Assembly (NCBI RefSeq): GCF_019900845.1
Contig: NZ_CP074570.1
Location: 558,001-622,000, forward strand
Length of the DNA stretch: 64,000 bases
Source of the DNA: Paraneptunicella aestuarii
GTDB lineage: Bacteria; Pseudomonadota; Gammaproteobacteria; Enterobacterales; Alteromonadaceae
Reading direction: 5' to 3'
The position numbers were made by a program, and so were the translations under genes. The notes beneath the pieces were generated by a model that did no database searches, had not been told where the DNA came from, and worked only from the letters and a program-made list of their open reading frames with translations. Shown piece by piece: positions 9,000-17,562 of the stretch; the first letter of the stretch is position 1, and each line of letters starts with the position of its first letter.

Positions 9000-9188
9000 A
9001 GTGGTTAAACCTGGAAGTTGTCATACCATCTTTGTCACCATTTAAATTGGTCTAAGCAAATTCCTTTTGTCCGTTAACAATTTGCTAGCATCTCTTTTGG
9101 GTGTAATCTCTCACAGATTGTCGGTATATAGCAGACTTGCAACAGAATCAAAGATGAAGCTGGATGGCGTTAGTTGGAGAGGCCGTAC
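9000..9188. other. Non-coding island debris with an arm-site-like TGTCACC
   Basis: No intact gene between the integrase fragment and the Fic fragment. TGTCACC at 9033-9039, just upstream of the integrase start, resembles the paired TCTGTCACC words at 12337-12357 near the right attachment site and could be an integrase arm-type site. Confidence 0.35.
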
Positions 9189-9340
9189 TCAATGCTGGTA
9201 GTTATTAGCTACACCAGCTTGAATTGACTTAAAGTAAAAATCCCCGTTCTGATCCCACAAGCTATAGTTCAGTGGTTGATATCCTGCTTTTACCGCCATG
9301 ACATCCATCAATAATCGAGAACGCAATCGCGTTTGAATCG
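9189..9340 (-). pseudogene. C-terminal fragment of a Fic (DOC) family protein
   Basis: On the minus strand an open stretch without a start codon reads RLLMDVMAVKAGYQPLNYSL, then WDQNGDFYFKSIQAGV and NNYQH, and stops. This matches the region just after the Fic catalytic HPFxxGNGR helix in family proteins; that helix is missing here and a stop lies upstream. It is thus a remnant of a Fic-type AMP-transferase, probably from a toxin-antitoxin or island gene. Assigned from memory of family sequence only. Confidence 0.5.
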
Positions 9341-9344
9341 TTTA

Positions 9345-9926
9345 TTATTTTTTATTTGTATCTTGGTAAGCGGCAAATTTTGTAAACTTGTTTTCTTTGC
9401 TAAATAAATAAGTTACAACGACGCCATTTGGTTTGTTATACAAATATACGTATCGTCCATCTGGATTTTGATCGATATAATCTGGGGTACCCAAACATTC
9501 TTTAATGAACACATTAGATTGCCCCATCTCAAAGCCGCCAAGAGATTGTGGACAATCTTTTTTAGACGTCTTTTCATTCATTTTTGTAATTTCAAAGTCT
9601 GCCGCGTCCAAGCCAGATTCTTTGAATGTGATAAGAAACTGAGTTGCCTCATTTTTTTTCTTTATAATCCACATTTCACGCCAAGATCGTGACCCAACAT
9701 TTCCGACGGGATGCTGAATAACAAACTTAAGAAGCTCCGAGTCATTGATACTGGCTCCTGTTATTTTTTCCAGACCTGCTGTTGCATCCGAAATGAGTTT
9801 GGTATTTGCCAGTGTCCCCTCTTTTGCCACTCCCGGTTTGATCTTTGAAACAGGTGTAAGTTCTTCGGTAGATTTGCACCCTGACAAAAGCACAAGACTC
9901 AATGATAACGCGATAATGTATTTCAA
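9345..9926 (-). CDS. Lipoprotein with a BamE/SmpA-like C-terminal part
   Basis: 193 residues. A signal-peptidase II signal is clear: MKYIIALSLSLVLLSGC, with lipobox LSGC at about residue 16. The C-terminal third (FEMGQSNVFIKECLGTPDYI, then a strand pair ending TKFAAYQ) follows the small BamE/SmpA/OmlA-type pattern in which G-x-S-x-x-x-V precedes LGxPD. The middle (40-120) is unrecognised. Function unknown; it should be membrane-anchored. It lies on the island between the Fic fragment and the left yicC-end repeat. Confidence 0.65.
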   Translation of the reverse strand: MKYIIALSLSLVLLSGCKSTEELTPVSKIKPGVAKEGTLANTKLISDATAGLEKITGASINDSELLKFVIQHPVGNVGSRSWREMWIIKKKNEATQFLITFKESGLDAADFEITKMNEKTSKKDCPQSLGGFEMGQSNVFIKECLGTPDYIDQNPDGRYVYLYNKPNGVVVTYLFSKENKFTKFAAYQDTNKK

Positions 9927-9989
9927 AATATTTCCTTATTTAACTGCTCTGTGTTGATAAAACATATGGCCTTAATTGCCAGTATAGCC

Positions 9990-10022
9990 ACTGGCAAAAA
10001 CATCATTCAATATTCTGGATCT
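9990..10022. repeat. Left attachment-site copy of the yicC 3' end
   Basis: 33 bp identical, except one base, to 12451-12483, which covers the last codons and stop of yicC. This is the signature left when an element integrates site-specifically into the 3' end of a gene and restores it. A hairpin GCCAGT-6-ACTGGC (9978-9995) overlaps its left edge. Together the two copies bound a 2.4-kb segment carrying hipBA. Confidence 0.75.
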
Positions 10023-10273
10023 AACTTGATGAATGTGGTGAAAAACATATAAATTTCAAGTAATTAAATCGAATTTTTGAAAGTTTATTCGCCTCGTGGG
10101 TAACCACCTTCTACGGTGTGATCACCTGTTTCCTCATTCACTCGACAGTCATTTTAGTACGAAAAATCAAAAAGCAAAGTGGTGTGCAACTATTCGCGTA
10201 AACACTTTGATTTGGCTCCCTTAGGGTACCTTCTATTGATAAATGTTGACAAACTAAAGCGCTTATCCCAGGT
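10023..10273. other. Gene-free left end of the hipBA segment
   Basis: About 250 bp between the left attachment copy and the hipA stop. CAAAGTG (10174-10180) can pair with CACTTTG (10202-10208) in a weak hairpin that may end the hipBA transcript. No gene seen. Confidence 0.4.
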
Positions 10274-11608
10274 TTATACCGTTATAGAGGGTATGTCTTC
10301 CGCCTGTGCTTTTAAATATTCTGTTCTCGCGAAAATGTTGTCACGTAATGCCTCAAAATACGGGATGTCCTCGACCGTGACATACGCTTGTTCTTTCAGG
10401 TCGTTGATAAAAACACGACCAGAAAGTCGGCTCAGTACTCTATCTGCGAGTCCAACCAATAGTCTCGACAATAGCCTTTTGTCGATATTACAGGTTTCAG
10501 CAAAGTCAGCCAGTTGATAGGCGTGAATGTCCTTTGGCTCAAATTCATCGCCCATTGCCATTGCTAAGACATGCTTAAATTGTGGGAGCAGGGCGATATT
10601 CACCAAATCATAAGCAGGCGTAAATCGCGCATTTTGTTTATCGAAATACAACGAGACATTTTTGCCATGACTGTCGTAATTGCTGATCATTAGATTGAAT
10701 AATTGCCACTGGATCAGCCATTGTGTGCTTTCAACGGGTGAAGACATGCGCTGACAAAATTCAAACAGTTTCTCTAAACTTGCGCCATCCCGAATGTGCT
10801 GAACATCTCGCCCATCACCAAGGTTGCGTTCGTATTTGTGATCTCTTGATAAGTTGAGGGCTTGGCAACCATCTATCACGTGACGCCTCAACACTTTGTT
10901 ATTGTCACTCATATATTTGCGGTCAAATCGTTTAACGATAAGCGCCGGATGAGAGCCAAAACGTCTAAACGTTACATCGGCGGTAGGTAGCCCAATCGCT
11001 TTTGATAGCTTCATACAGAAGAATTCGTTTAATACCAGATTGGGGCAGTTTTTCTTTTCAAACTTCAGGATATGGGTGGAACACAAAGAACCGTCGCCAA
11101 ACCCAATTTGCCCAGCTGCATCAATAAAGACATTGAGTTTGTCTTGCACACCCGCAACGCTGAGCCGTGGCTTGTCATCCCATGTCAGTAGGCCGAACTC
11201 TTCCTTATTATCGAGCCTTTCAATGAGTTCTCCGTCTTCAAGTGCTCTAAAGACGGGTTGTGGCCCATCTACCTGACTTTCTTGTGCCGGTTTAAAAGTC
11301 ACCGCTCCAGCTAAGTCTTTGCCTATAGCACGGACTTGCGAATACACGTTTTTTTCTGAAACACCCAGGTTTTCAGCCAGCAGTTTGCGTGCTTCACCCT
11401 CAGGTAAGGCGTTATCAAGGTAGTTGTAGGCAACCTCTGGCGTATGTCGGTTGTTGAGTGGCAAATGTGGCGAAATGGCAAAACCGTTTTGCTGCCATTG
11501 TGGCGAATAGCTTAGTTTTAACAGGTTTGTAGTGCTATCCAGAGTCAATGTACCGATGACATCATCACCATAACTTACATTCAGTTGGTATGCATGGGTG
11601 TTCGCCAT
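10274..11608 (-). CDS. hipA: HipA family Ser/Thr kinase toxin
   Basis: 444 residues, full length for HipA. The N-terminal subdomain 1 (YQLNVSYGDDVIGTLTLD) is followed by SVAGVQDKL, the HipA nucleotide-binding loop. The catalytic loop NYDSHGKN (Asp plus Lys-Asn) and the metal-binding YDLV lie near residues 290-320. HipA phosphorylates the glutamyl-tRNA synthetase of Escherichia coli and induces persistence; the target of this homologue is unknown. It follows the HTH antitoxin gene by 3 bp, the normal B-A order, on the segment between the two yicC-end repeats. Confidence 0.92.
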   Translation of the reverse strand: MANTHAYQLNVSYGDDVIGTLTLDSTTNLLKLSYSPQWQQNGFAISPHLPLNNRHTPEVAYNYLDNALPEGEARKLLAENLGVSEKNVYSQVRAIGKDLAGAVTFKPAQESQVDGPQPVFRALEDGELIERLDNKEEFGLLTWDDKPRLSVAGVQDKLNVFIDAAGQIGFGDGSLCSTHILKFEKKNCPNLVLNEFFCMKLSKAIGLPTADVTFRRFGSHPALIVKRFDRKYMSDNNKVLRRHVIDGCQALNLSRDHKYERNLGDGRDVQHIRDGASLEKLFEFCQRMSSPVESTQWLIQWQLFNLMISNYDSHGKNVSLYFDKQNARFTPAYDLVNIALLPQFKHVLAMAMGDEFEPKDIHAYQLADFAETCNIDKRLLSRLLVGLADRVLSRLSGRVFINDLKEQAYVTVEDIPYFEALRDNIFARTEYLKAQAEDIPSITV

Positions 11609-11611
11609 TGG

Positions 11612-11899
11612 TTAAACCCATTCCTCGTCTGATGAAGAGTTCGCTGTCGGCGTTAGCGCTTTCGATGTCAGCTTGATACCCAACCCATTCAGAACAGAGA
11701 AAACCGCAGCTAAGGTACAATTCGCATTACCGTTTTCAATACGTGACAAGGTGTTAATGCCGATCCTGCATAGCGCTGCGCAGTCGGCTAGTTTAATACC
11801 GAGTTCTGTGCGCTTGGCTTTGATCAGTTGCCCAAGTATCTCTGCGCTATCGATAAAGTCGGTACTTGGCATGTCTGAAGCAGTTACTTTCTTAGCCAT
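11612..11899 (-). CDS. hipB: HipB-like HTH antitoxin
   Basis: About 95 residues from the ATG at 11899 (MAKKVTASDM). The frame can be read from 11977, but that would place coding sequence over the operator-like repeats, so the later start is preferred. The XRE/Cro helix-turn-helix spans LGQLIKAKRTELGIKLADCA, then LCRIGINTLSRIENGNANCT. The C-terminal tail (TANSSSDEEWV) is short and acidic, and such tails are protease targets in HipB. It neutralises HipA and represses the operon through upstream sites. The stop lies 3 bp before hipA, so the genes are co-transcribed. Confidence 0.88.
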   Translation of the reverse strand: MAKKVTASDMPSTDFIDSAEILGQLIKAKRTELGIKLADCAALCRIGINTLSRIENGNANCTLAAVFSVLNGLGIKLTSKALTPTANSSSDEEWV

Positions 11900-11924
11900 G
11901 AGATTGTGATCACTTGAATATTGT

Positions 11925-11940
11925 TCACCATAACTGGTGA
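11925..11940. promoter_or_regulatory. hipBA operator 1
   Basis: TCACC-N6-GGTGA perfect half-site pair (spacer ATAACT) 25 bp upstream of the preferred hipB start. Related sites follow at 11974 and 12024. Confidence 0.6.
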
Positions 11941-11973
11941 TTATAGAGTGGTTATGTGAAATTTCAAATATAA

Positions 11974-11989
11974 TCACTGATAACGGTGA
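11974..11989. promoter_or_regulatory. hipBA operator 2
   Basis: TCACT-N6-GGTGA, one mismatch from operator 1, same 6-bp spacing; spacer GATAAC. Centres of sites 1 and 2 are 49 bp apart. Confidence 0.55.
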
Positions 11990-12023
11990 ATATTTCTATG
12001 GGGTTAGAGATTTACTAAATAAA

Positions 12024-12039
12024 TAGCCGATAATGGTGA
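12024..12039. promoter_or_regulatory. hipBA operator 3 (degenerate)
   Basis: TAGCC-N6-GGTGA, right half-site conserved and left half weak. Its centre is 50 bp from that of operator 2, so the three sites are evenly spaced, as expected for cooperative HipB binding. Confidence 0.4.
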
Positions 12040-12121
12040 TTAAATAGTTGCATCGTATGATAAATGTAGAAGTTAGCTGTTCCAATTATTTGTATCTACA
12101 TTCTAATTATAGCGCTTGGCT

Positions 12122-12256
12122 TATGCTGCTTGTTTCAGATCCGAACGTTTTGGCATCTCAATGGCTCTGTTGATCAATTCATTCCATAGATAAAGCACCA
12201 TGTAATCCCCCCGAAAAGTAGCAGCAGTTTTTAGTTCGATATTTGGGTTTAGGCAT
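12122..12256 (-). pseudogene. Possible transposase remnant(s)
   Basis: On the minus strand an ATG at 12256 begins MPKPKYRTKN, which resembles the start of IS5-type transposases, then loses similarity and stops after about 25 codons. In another frame a stretch ends YMVLYLWNELINRAIEMPKR and SDLKQAA then stops near 12122; I do not recognise it. Both look like debris at the right end of the hipBA segment. Weak evidence. Confidence 0.3.
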
Positions 12257-12336
12257 CAGGACGGAGCAGTAATGATTTGGTAATCTGATCATTAAGAGAA
12301 GGAAAAGTTCAAATCATTTGTTCAACAAAGCTGTTT

Positions 12337-12357
12337 TCTGTCACCGAATCTGTCACC
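12337..12357. repeat. Paired TCTGTCACC words, possible integrase arm sites
   Basis: TCTGTCACC occurs at 12337-12345 and 12349-12357, 12 bp apart, about 95 bp from the right attachment copy. A related TGTCACC lies by the integrase fragment (9033-9039). Confidence 0.4.
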
Positions 12358-12403
12358 ACTTTTTTGAAACATACTAGCCTAAAAAGATACCAGCTGAAAA
12401 ACA

Positions 12404-12427
12404 AAAACCGCTAGAAGTAGCGGTTTT
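12404..12427 (-). terminator. Rho-independent terminator after yicC
   Basis: AAAACCGCT, loop of 6, AGCGGTTTT. On the minus strand the stem is followed by a TTTTTGTTTTT tract, so it should end yicC transcription. It lies left of the right attachment copy, i.e. on the island side, so the island may have brought a terminator for its target gene. Confidence 0.7.
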
Positions 12428-12450
12428 GCTGGTGATAGATATTCCTTGAA

Positions 12451-12483
12451 ACTGGCAGAAACATCATTCAATATTCTGGATCT
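12451..12483. repeat. Right attachment site in the yicC 3' end
   Basis: Partner of 9990-10022 (32 of 33 bases identical). It includes the yicC stop codon and last codons plus 13 bp beyond, the usual structure of a gene-end attachment site. Confidence 0.75.
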
Positions 12484-13327
12484 GCTCTCTCATCTGCTCG
12501 ATTAACACCTTCAATTCTACCGCTGATTGTGTGATGTCGGCGTTGATGGATTTTGAACCGAGTGTGTTAGATTCGCGGTTGAATTCTTGCATCATGAAGT
12601 CGAGGCGTCTGCCGCAAGCGCCGCCTTTAGTGATGATGTTGCGAGTTTCTTTTACGTGTGCTTTTAAACGATCCAGTTCTTCTGCCACGTCGATCTTTTG
12701 CGCCAGCATGACCATTTCCTGTTCTAAACGGCCTTCATCCAGTTCAACTTTGGCTTCTTCAAAGCGAGTGAGCAGTTTTTCTCGTTGCCATTGCAGGATT
12801 TGAGGCATGTGTTCTTGTACTTTGGCACTTTCTACTTCGATTCCGTCCAAGCGTTGTTCGATCAGCTTTTTCAGCTCTTCGCCTTCGGTGGCGCGTGCGG
12901 CAATGAAATCATCAAGGGTTTCGTCTAGACCTGCTAATAATGCTGCTTGAATGGCGTCCATATCGGCTTCTTCGGAGGCGACAACTCCAGGCCAACGTAA
13001 GATATCTAAAGGATTTACACCCGTTGATTGACCATGTGACTGAACCCAGTCCGCTGCTTGTAAAACCTGTTTTGCCAGTGCTTCGTTTAGTGTGATTTTG
13101 CTTGCTTCGGCACCTTCGCTACTGAAACGTAGAGCGCATTCTACTTTCCCGCGTTGTAGTTTTTTACGGAAACGTTCTCTTAAAACAGGTTCCAAGCCTC
13201 TGAATTGCTCGGGCAAACGGAAGTAGGTTTCGAGAAATCGTTGGTTAACTGAACGAATTTCCCATACGGCTGTTCCCCAGGAGCTCTTGAGCTCTTTGCG
13301 GGCAAACGCTGTCATACTGTAGATCAT
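12464..13327 (-). CDS. yicC: YicC family endoribonuclease
   Basis: 287 residues, normal length for YicC. It begins MIYSMTAFARKELKSSWG and carries the family blocks WEIRSVNQRFLETYFRLPE, KGGACGRRLDFMMQEFNRES and NTLGSKS near the C-terminus. The E. coli protein is an endoribonuclease that acts with PNPase on the small RNA RyhB. Its 3' end doubles as the integration site of the hipBA segment and remains intact. It is divergent from the S9 peptidase gene. rph and pyrE lie about 2.6 kb beyond its start, the conserved gammaproteobacterial neighbourhood with a peptidase pair inserted. Confidence 0.93.
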   Translation of the reverse strand: MIYSMTAFARKELKSSWGTAVWEIRSVNQRFLETYFRLPEQFRGLEPVLRERFRKKLQRGKVECALRFSSEGAEASKITLNEALAKQVLQAADWVQSHGQSTGVNPLDILRWPGVVASEEADMDAIQAALLAGLDETLDDFIAARATEGEELKKLIEQRLDGIEVESAKVQEHMPQILQWQREKLLTRFEEAKVELDEGRLEQEMVMLAQKIDVAEELDRLKAHVKETRNIITKGGACGRRLDFMMQEFNRESNTLGSKSINADITQSAVELKVLIEQMREQIQNIE

Positions 13328-13504
13328 GTGGCATTTCCTTGGTGATTTGCGAGTATTCTATACCGATAACTCCTCATAGTTAAATGAAGAGCTTGGCTTC
13401 CTTGCTTAAATATTGTCTTCTGCCATAATAGCGACCATTGTGATGCATTCATTTCGGGTGAGTCCGAAGTGGTGTTGGAACTTTTTGTAACTAAGGAATA
13501 AGGA

Positions 13505-15454
13505 ATGATTAACTTCGCAAAGAGGCTTTTTCTAGTCTCGTTCTTTTTCTTCTCATTTTCAGCATTGGCACAATTAAGCCCTGCTGATTTTGCTCGTGCT
13601 CCTGAATATCACGACGTTAAGCTTTCTCCTGACGGTAAACACATCGCTGTTGTCTTGACTCAGGAAGGCAAACGTAAATTAGCCGTATTTGAAAGTGAGT
13701 CTTTTAAGATGGTTGGCGCTACGGCTTTTTCTGATACTGGTGAGGTGGGTGATATTCACTGGGTTAACAATGAACGTATTGTTATCGAAATTCTTCAAAA
13801 GCGAGGGTGGCGAGAGCAATTGGAGAACAATGGCGAATTATATGCCGTTGATTATGACGGAGGACGCGGCGAGCTAATTTATGGTTACCGCGCCGGTGGA
13901 ATGAGCACTGGAACCAATATTAAGCAACGTAAAGGCATTAAAGGTTGGGCTCAAATTATCGATTACCTGCCTGACGATGAAGAGAATATTTTGATTTCTT
14001 CTACCAAGTGGTCTGAAAGTGAAACCAAATTAGCGACGGTTCATAAGCTGAATGTTTATAACGGCAGGCTAAGTTCTACTATTGCTGGTTCTACTATCTC
14101 TGACCCGGTTTTCTTGGCTGACCAGCAAGGAAATCTTCGTCTTGTCTATGGGAAAAATGAAAAGTATCAGCGTGTTGCACAAAAATTCGATGCTGAGAAT
14201 GATAAGTGGATTGAGATCCCTCAAAGTGAGTTTGGAAATGATTTTCAACCTTTAGGTTTTAGTAAATCTGGTAAGTGGTTATATGTGTTTGACAATCTGA
14301 ATAACGATAAAACTGGATTGCACAAAATTTCCATGACAACAGGTGAACGAAAAGAGCTTTATACTGATCCTGATGTCAGTATTACCCAAGCGGTATTTAA
14401 TGGTGAAGGAAACGTCGTCTATGGATTACGCGTTGATCCTGATTATCCGACTTACATTATTTTTAGCAGCGCCACGGAAGAAGCGAAAACTTTTAAACAC
14501 CTGATTCAGAAATTTCCCGGCAATAGCGTTACCATTACTAGCCAAAGTAAGGATGGTGTATGGAGCGTTGTTTTTCTGGGCGCGGATGCCAATCCCGGTA
14601 CTTACTATCTGTATAACAAACAGAACGACAGCTTTAAAAAGCTGTTCGACCAAATCAAGCTGGACACCAGTCAATTGTCTTCGGCTGAGCCGGTTAAGTT
14701 CCAGTCGCGTGATGGTGTAACCATTAATGGCTATTTAAACCGTCCTGTTGGAGCCAAGCCAGAAGATAAACTGCCACTGGTGACCCTGGTTCATGGTGGT
14801 CCTCAAAGCCGAGATTATTGGGCGTTTGATCGTGAAGTGCAAATGCTGGCCAATCAGGGATATGCCGTATTACGTATCAATTTTAGAGGATCGAGTGGAT
14901 ATGGAAATAAATTCTGGTCGGCAGGGCACAAGCATTGGGGCGATACCATCATGCATGATGTGATTGACGGGACTAAATGGGCGCTTGCCAATAAAAACCT
15001 GGATGCCGGAAAAGTGTGTGTAATGGGGACGAGCTTTGGTGGTTATGCGGCTGTGCAAAGCGCAACAATGGAACCTGATTTGTTCAAGTGTGTGGTGGCA
15101 ACCGCCGGGGTATACGATCTGGAGTACATGAACAAGGAATCTATTGTTTTAGATACTTCATGGGGTGAAAGCTTTCTGAAAATGGCTTTAGGTGAAGATA
15201 TCGAAAAAATGCGTGCATTTTCACCCGTTAATAACGTGAATAAGCTAAAAGCTGCTATTTTGATTGCTCACGGTGGTAAAGATGAAATTGTACCTATTGA
15301 GCATGCAGAGAAGCTTGCAGATAAACTGAAAGAGCTAAACAAACCTTACAAATGGTTTACTAAAGACTTGGAAGGGCATGGTTTCTTTAAAGAAGAAAAC
15401 CGTGCTGAATACTACGAAGAAGTCGCCAGGTTTATGAAGCCTTATTTGCAATAA
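13505..15454 (+). CDS. Secreted S9 family prolyl oligopeptidase / acylaminoacyl peptidase
   Basis: 649 residues. A signal peptide (to about ALAQ, residue 22) is followed by a seven-bladed propeller-like region (about 30-390) and an alpha/beta hydrolase domain (about 400-649). The catalytic triad is visible: Ser in GTSFGGY, Asp in GGKDEIVP and His in EGHGFF. The oxyanion strand reads LVHGGPQSRDYW. Such enzymes cleave short peptides in the periplasm. A decayed tandem copy lies immediately downstream, so the locus once held two. A terminator follows its stop. Confidence 0.9.
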   Translation: MINFAKRLFLVSFFFFSFSALAQLSPADFARAPEYHDVKLSPDGKHIAVVLTQEGKRKLAVFESESFKMVGATAFSDTGEVGDIHWVNNERIVIEILQKRGWREQLENNGELYAVDYDGGRGELIYGYRAGGMSTGTNIKQRKGIKGWAQIIDYLPDDEENILISSTKWSESETKLATVHKLNVYNGRLSSTIAGSTISDPVFLADQQGNLRLVYGKNEKYQRVAQKFDAENDKWIEIPQSEFGNDFQPLGFSKSGKWLYVFDNLNNDKTGLHKISMTTGERKELYTDPDVSITQAVFNGEGNVVYGLRVDPDYPTYIIFSSATEEAKTFKHLIQKFPGNSVTITSQSKDGVWSVVFLGADANPGTYYLYNKQNDSFKKLFDQIKLDTSQLSSAEPVKFQSRDGVTINGYLNRPVGAKPEDKLPLVTLVHGGPQSRDYWAFDREVQMLANQGYAVLRINFRGSSGYGNKFWSAGHKHWGDTIMHDVIDGTKWALANKNLDAGKVCVMGTSFGGYAAVQSATMEPDLFKCVVATAGVYDLEYMNKESIVLDTSWGESFLKMALGEDIEKMRAFSPVNNVNKLKAAILIAHGGKDEIVPIEHAEKLADKLKELNKPYKWFTKDLEGHGFFKEENRAEYYEEVARFMKPYLQ

Positions 15455-15474
15455 ATATCGCAATAAACAACGCC

Positions 15475-15498
15475 AGGGCGCCGAGTGCGCCCTTTCTT
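15475..15498 (+). terminator. Terminator after the S9 peptidase
   Basis: AGGGCGC, loop CGAGT, GCGCCCT, then TTCTTACTTTT on the plus strand, 20 bp after the stop codon. Confidence 0.75.
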
Positions 15499-15566
15499 AC
15501 TTTTCATTGTTTGCTACACCAATACCAAGCTAAGAAAGCTTTGGGATATAACATCAGGGAGAGATT

Positions 15567-15837
15567 ATGTACCGTCAAATTTTATCTCGCACAATATCCA
15601 CTTTAATTATTCTCATTTTATTTTCTCTCGCGATGTCTGCGAGCGCTAATCTGGCTCCTTAGGTATTTGCTAAAACGGGCGATTATGCGGATCCCAAACG
15701 GTCAACCAAGTGGAAACACAAGCAAGCCTTACAAGTGGTTTATCAAGGGAAAAGAGGGGCATGGATTCTTTAATGAACAAAATCGTGAAGAATACTATGA
15801 AGAAGTCGCAAGGTTTCTGGGAGAATCCTTGAAATAA
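15567..15837 (+). pseudogene. Collapsed second S9 peptidase gene
   Basis: An AGGGAGAG ribosome site precedes an ATG (15567) and an intact signal peptide (ILILFSLAMSASA). A TAG follows at about codon 32. The frame then continues VFAKTGDYADPK, which aligns with the start of the mature S9 domain, jumps over about 1.6 kb of missing sequence, and ends with [20 protein letters not shown]. That tail matches the C-terminus of the intact upstream enzyme ([15 protein letters not shown]). It is clearly a tandem paralogue disabled by a stop and a large internal deletion. Confidence 0.88.
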
Positions 15838-15902
15838 CGATTATAATAAGCCCGTTTTTCACATATCACATTCAAACTGAATTTATGACTCGGGAGATCA
15901 CG

Positions 15903-16616
15903 ATGCGACCAAGCGGTAGAACAGCAGGGCAAATTAGACCAATTACTATTACTCGTAACTTTACCTGCCATGCTGAAGGCTCGGTGTTAGTTGAGTTTGG
16001 GAATACAAAAGTGCTGTGTAATGCGACGGTTGAAGAAGGTGTTCCCCGTTTTATGAAAGGTGAAGGTCGTGGTTGGGTCACTGCCGAATACAGCATGTTA
16101 CCGCGTGCAACTCATACTCGCTCACAACGTGAAGCCGCTCGTGGCAAACAAGGTGGTCGTACGTTGGAAATTCAACGCTTAATCGCTCGTTCTTTGCGTG
16201 CAGCCGTTGATTTAAAACTGCTGGGCGAAAACACTATTACTATCGATTGCGATGTGATTCAGGCCGATGGTGGTACACGAACTGCTTCTATTACTGGTGC
16301 CTGTGTTGCTTTGGCCGACGCGCTGACATGGATGCGCAGTAAGGGAATTCTTAAAAATAATCCGATGAAGTGTTTGATTGGTGCGGTTTCTGTTGGGGTA
16401 TACAAAGGTGTACCTGTGGTGGATTTGGAATATGAAGAGGACTCCGCTGCTGAAACAGACATGAATGTGGTTATGACAGATACAGGCAAACTGATCGAAG
16501 TGCAGGGCACAGCCGAAGAAGAGCCATTCAGTTTTGAAGAAATGTACGAAATGATGGATTTGGCCAAACAAGGCTTACGTGAAATTTTTGATATGCAAAA
16601 AGCTGCATTGAACTAA
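15903..16616 (+). CDS. rph: Ribonuclease PH
   Basis: 237 residues from the ATG at 15903, which has GGGAG 6 bases upstream; an earlier in-frame ATG at 15885 lacks a site and extends beyond the usual MRPSGR start. RNase PH is a phosphorolytic 3'-5' exonuclease that trims tRNA 3' ends. Family blocks include [23 protein letters not shown], the phosphate-binding [34 protein letters not shown] and the C-terminal [11 protein letters not shown]. pyrE follows after 29 bp, the classic gammaproteobacterial rph-pyrE operon. Confidence 0.96.
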   Translation: MRPSGRTAGQIRPITITRNFTCHAEGSVLVEFGNTKVLCNATVEEGVPRFMKGEGRGWVTAEYSMLPRATHTRSQREAARGKQGGRTLEIQRLIARSLRAAVDLKLLGENTITIDCDVIQADGGTRTASITGACVALADALTWMRSKGILKNNPMKCLIGAVSVGVYKGVPVVDLEYEEDSAAETDMNVVMTDTGKLIEVQGTAEEEPFSFEEMYEMMDLAKQGLREIFDMQKAALN

Positions 16617-16645
16617 GCTAAAAGTTGTTTGAGAGGTTGAGCCAG

Positions 16646-17287
16646 ATGCAGCAATATAAACAAGACTTTCTTGAATTCGCCTTACAGCGTGAAGTGCTGA
16701 AATTCGGTGAATTCACATTGAAATCAGGGCGTACCAGCCCTTACTTTTTTAATGCCGGATTATTTAATACGGGCAATGATTTAGCTCGTTTGGGGCAATT
16801 CTATGCAGCGGCATTAGTGGATTCTGGTATTGAGTTTGACGTTTTATTTGGCCCTGCCTATAAAGGTATTCCTATTGCCACAACGACCGCTGTTGCATTG
16901 GCCGATAAGCATAATATCGATAAACCCTATTGCTTTAACCGCAAAGAAAAGAAAGACCATGGTGAAGGTGGTAGTTTGGTTGGTAGCCCGCTGCAAGGTC
17001 GCATTATGCTGGTGGATGATGTGATCACTGCCGGTACGGCGATTCGTGAATCAATGCAGTTAATTCAAGCGCATAATGCGTCTTTGGCTGGTGTATTGAT
17101 TGCCCTTGATCGTCAGGAAAAAGGCCAGGGTGAGCTGTCTGCTATTCAAGAAGTAGAGCGTGATTTTAATACTCAGGTTGTGGCAATCGTAACGCTCGCT
17201 GACGTGATCCAGTTTATTCAGGAACGTGAAGAGTTTAAGGCTCACTTGCCAAATATTGTTGCGTACCGGGAACAATATGGCATCTGA
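16646..17287 (+). CDS. pyrE: Orotate phosphoribosyltransferase
   Basis: 213 residues from ATG 16646, preceded by GAGAGG; an upstream TTG in frame is less likely. It transfers phosphoribose from PRPP to orotate in UMP synthesis. The PRPP loop [13 protein letters not shown] lies near residue 120, and the flexible catalytic loop [13 protein letters not shown] just before it. The N-terminal [14 protein letters not shown] and FGPAYKGIP blocks are also typical. It is co-transcribed with rph. Its last codons overlap the start of the TusA-like gene, suggesting translational coupling. Confidence 0.96.
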   Translation: MQQYKQDFLEFALQREVLKFGEFTLKSGRTSPYFFNAGLFNTGNDLARLGQFYAAALVDSGIEFDVLFGPAYKGIPIATTTAVALADKHNIDKPYCFNRKEKKDHGEGGSLVGSPLQGRIMLVDDVITAGTAIRESMQLIQAHNASLAGVLIALDRQEKGQGELSAIQEVERDFNTQVVAIVTLADVIQFIQEREEFKAHLPNIVAYREQYGI

Positions 17288-17537
17288 GTACGCGACCGGA
17301 GAATTTGCCAGCGCACAGCATGAATTGGATGCCTTGGGGTTACGTTGTCCTGAGCCTGTTATGATGGTGCGCTTGCAGATTAGAAAGATGCAAGAGGGTG
17401 AAACTCTGCTGGTGGTGGCTGATGATCCAGCGACGACCAGAGATATTCCCAGTTTTTGTCGATTTATGGATCATCAACTCATTGCGAGTGATACCGAAAC
17501 GAATCCCTTTAGATATCTGATCAAAAAGGGGTTATAA
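17277..17537 (+). CDS. tusA: TusA-like sulfurtransferase (SirA/YeeD family)
   Basis: 86 residues from the ATG at 17277, 11 bp inside the end of pyrE; a longer in-frame start at 17226 would lie within pyrE. The CPxP motif appears as [13 protein letters not shown], the cysteine being the persulfide carrier. The [15 protein letters not shown] block is also typical of true TusA. TusA relays sulfur to tRNA 2-thiouridine synthesis and to molybdenum cofactor. The overlap with pyrE indicates the same transcript. Confidence 0.88.
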   Translation: MASEYATGEFASAQHELDALGLRCPEPVMMVRLQIRKMQEGETLLVVADDPATTRDIPSFCRFMDHQLIASDTETNPFRYLIKKGL

Positions 17538-17562
17538 CTTTAGCAGCCATCGGGAGAACAGT

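Noticed and set aside
10179..10517. 112-codon plus-strand frame
   Set aside because: Lies antisense to the conserved C-terminus of hipA; a shadow frame.
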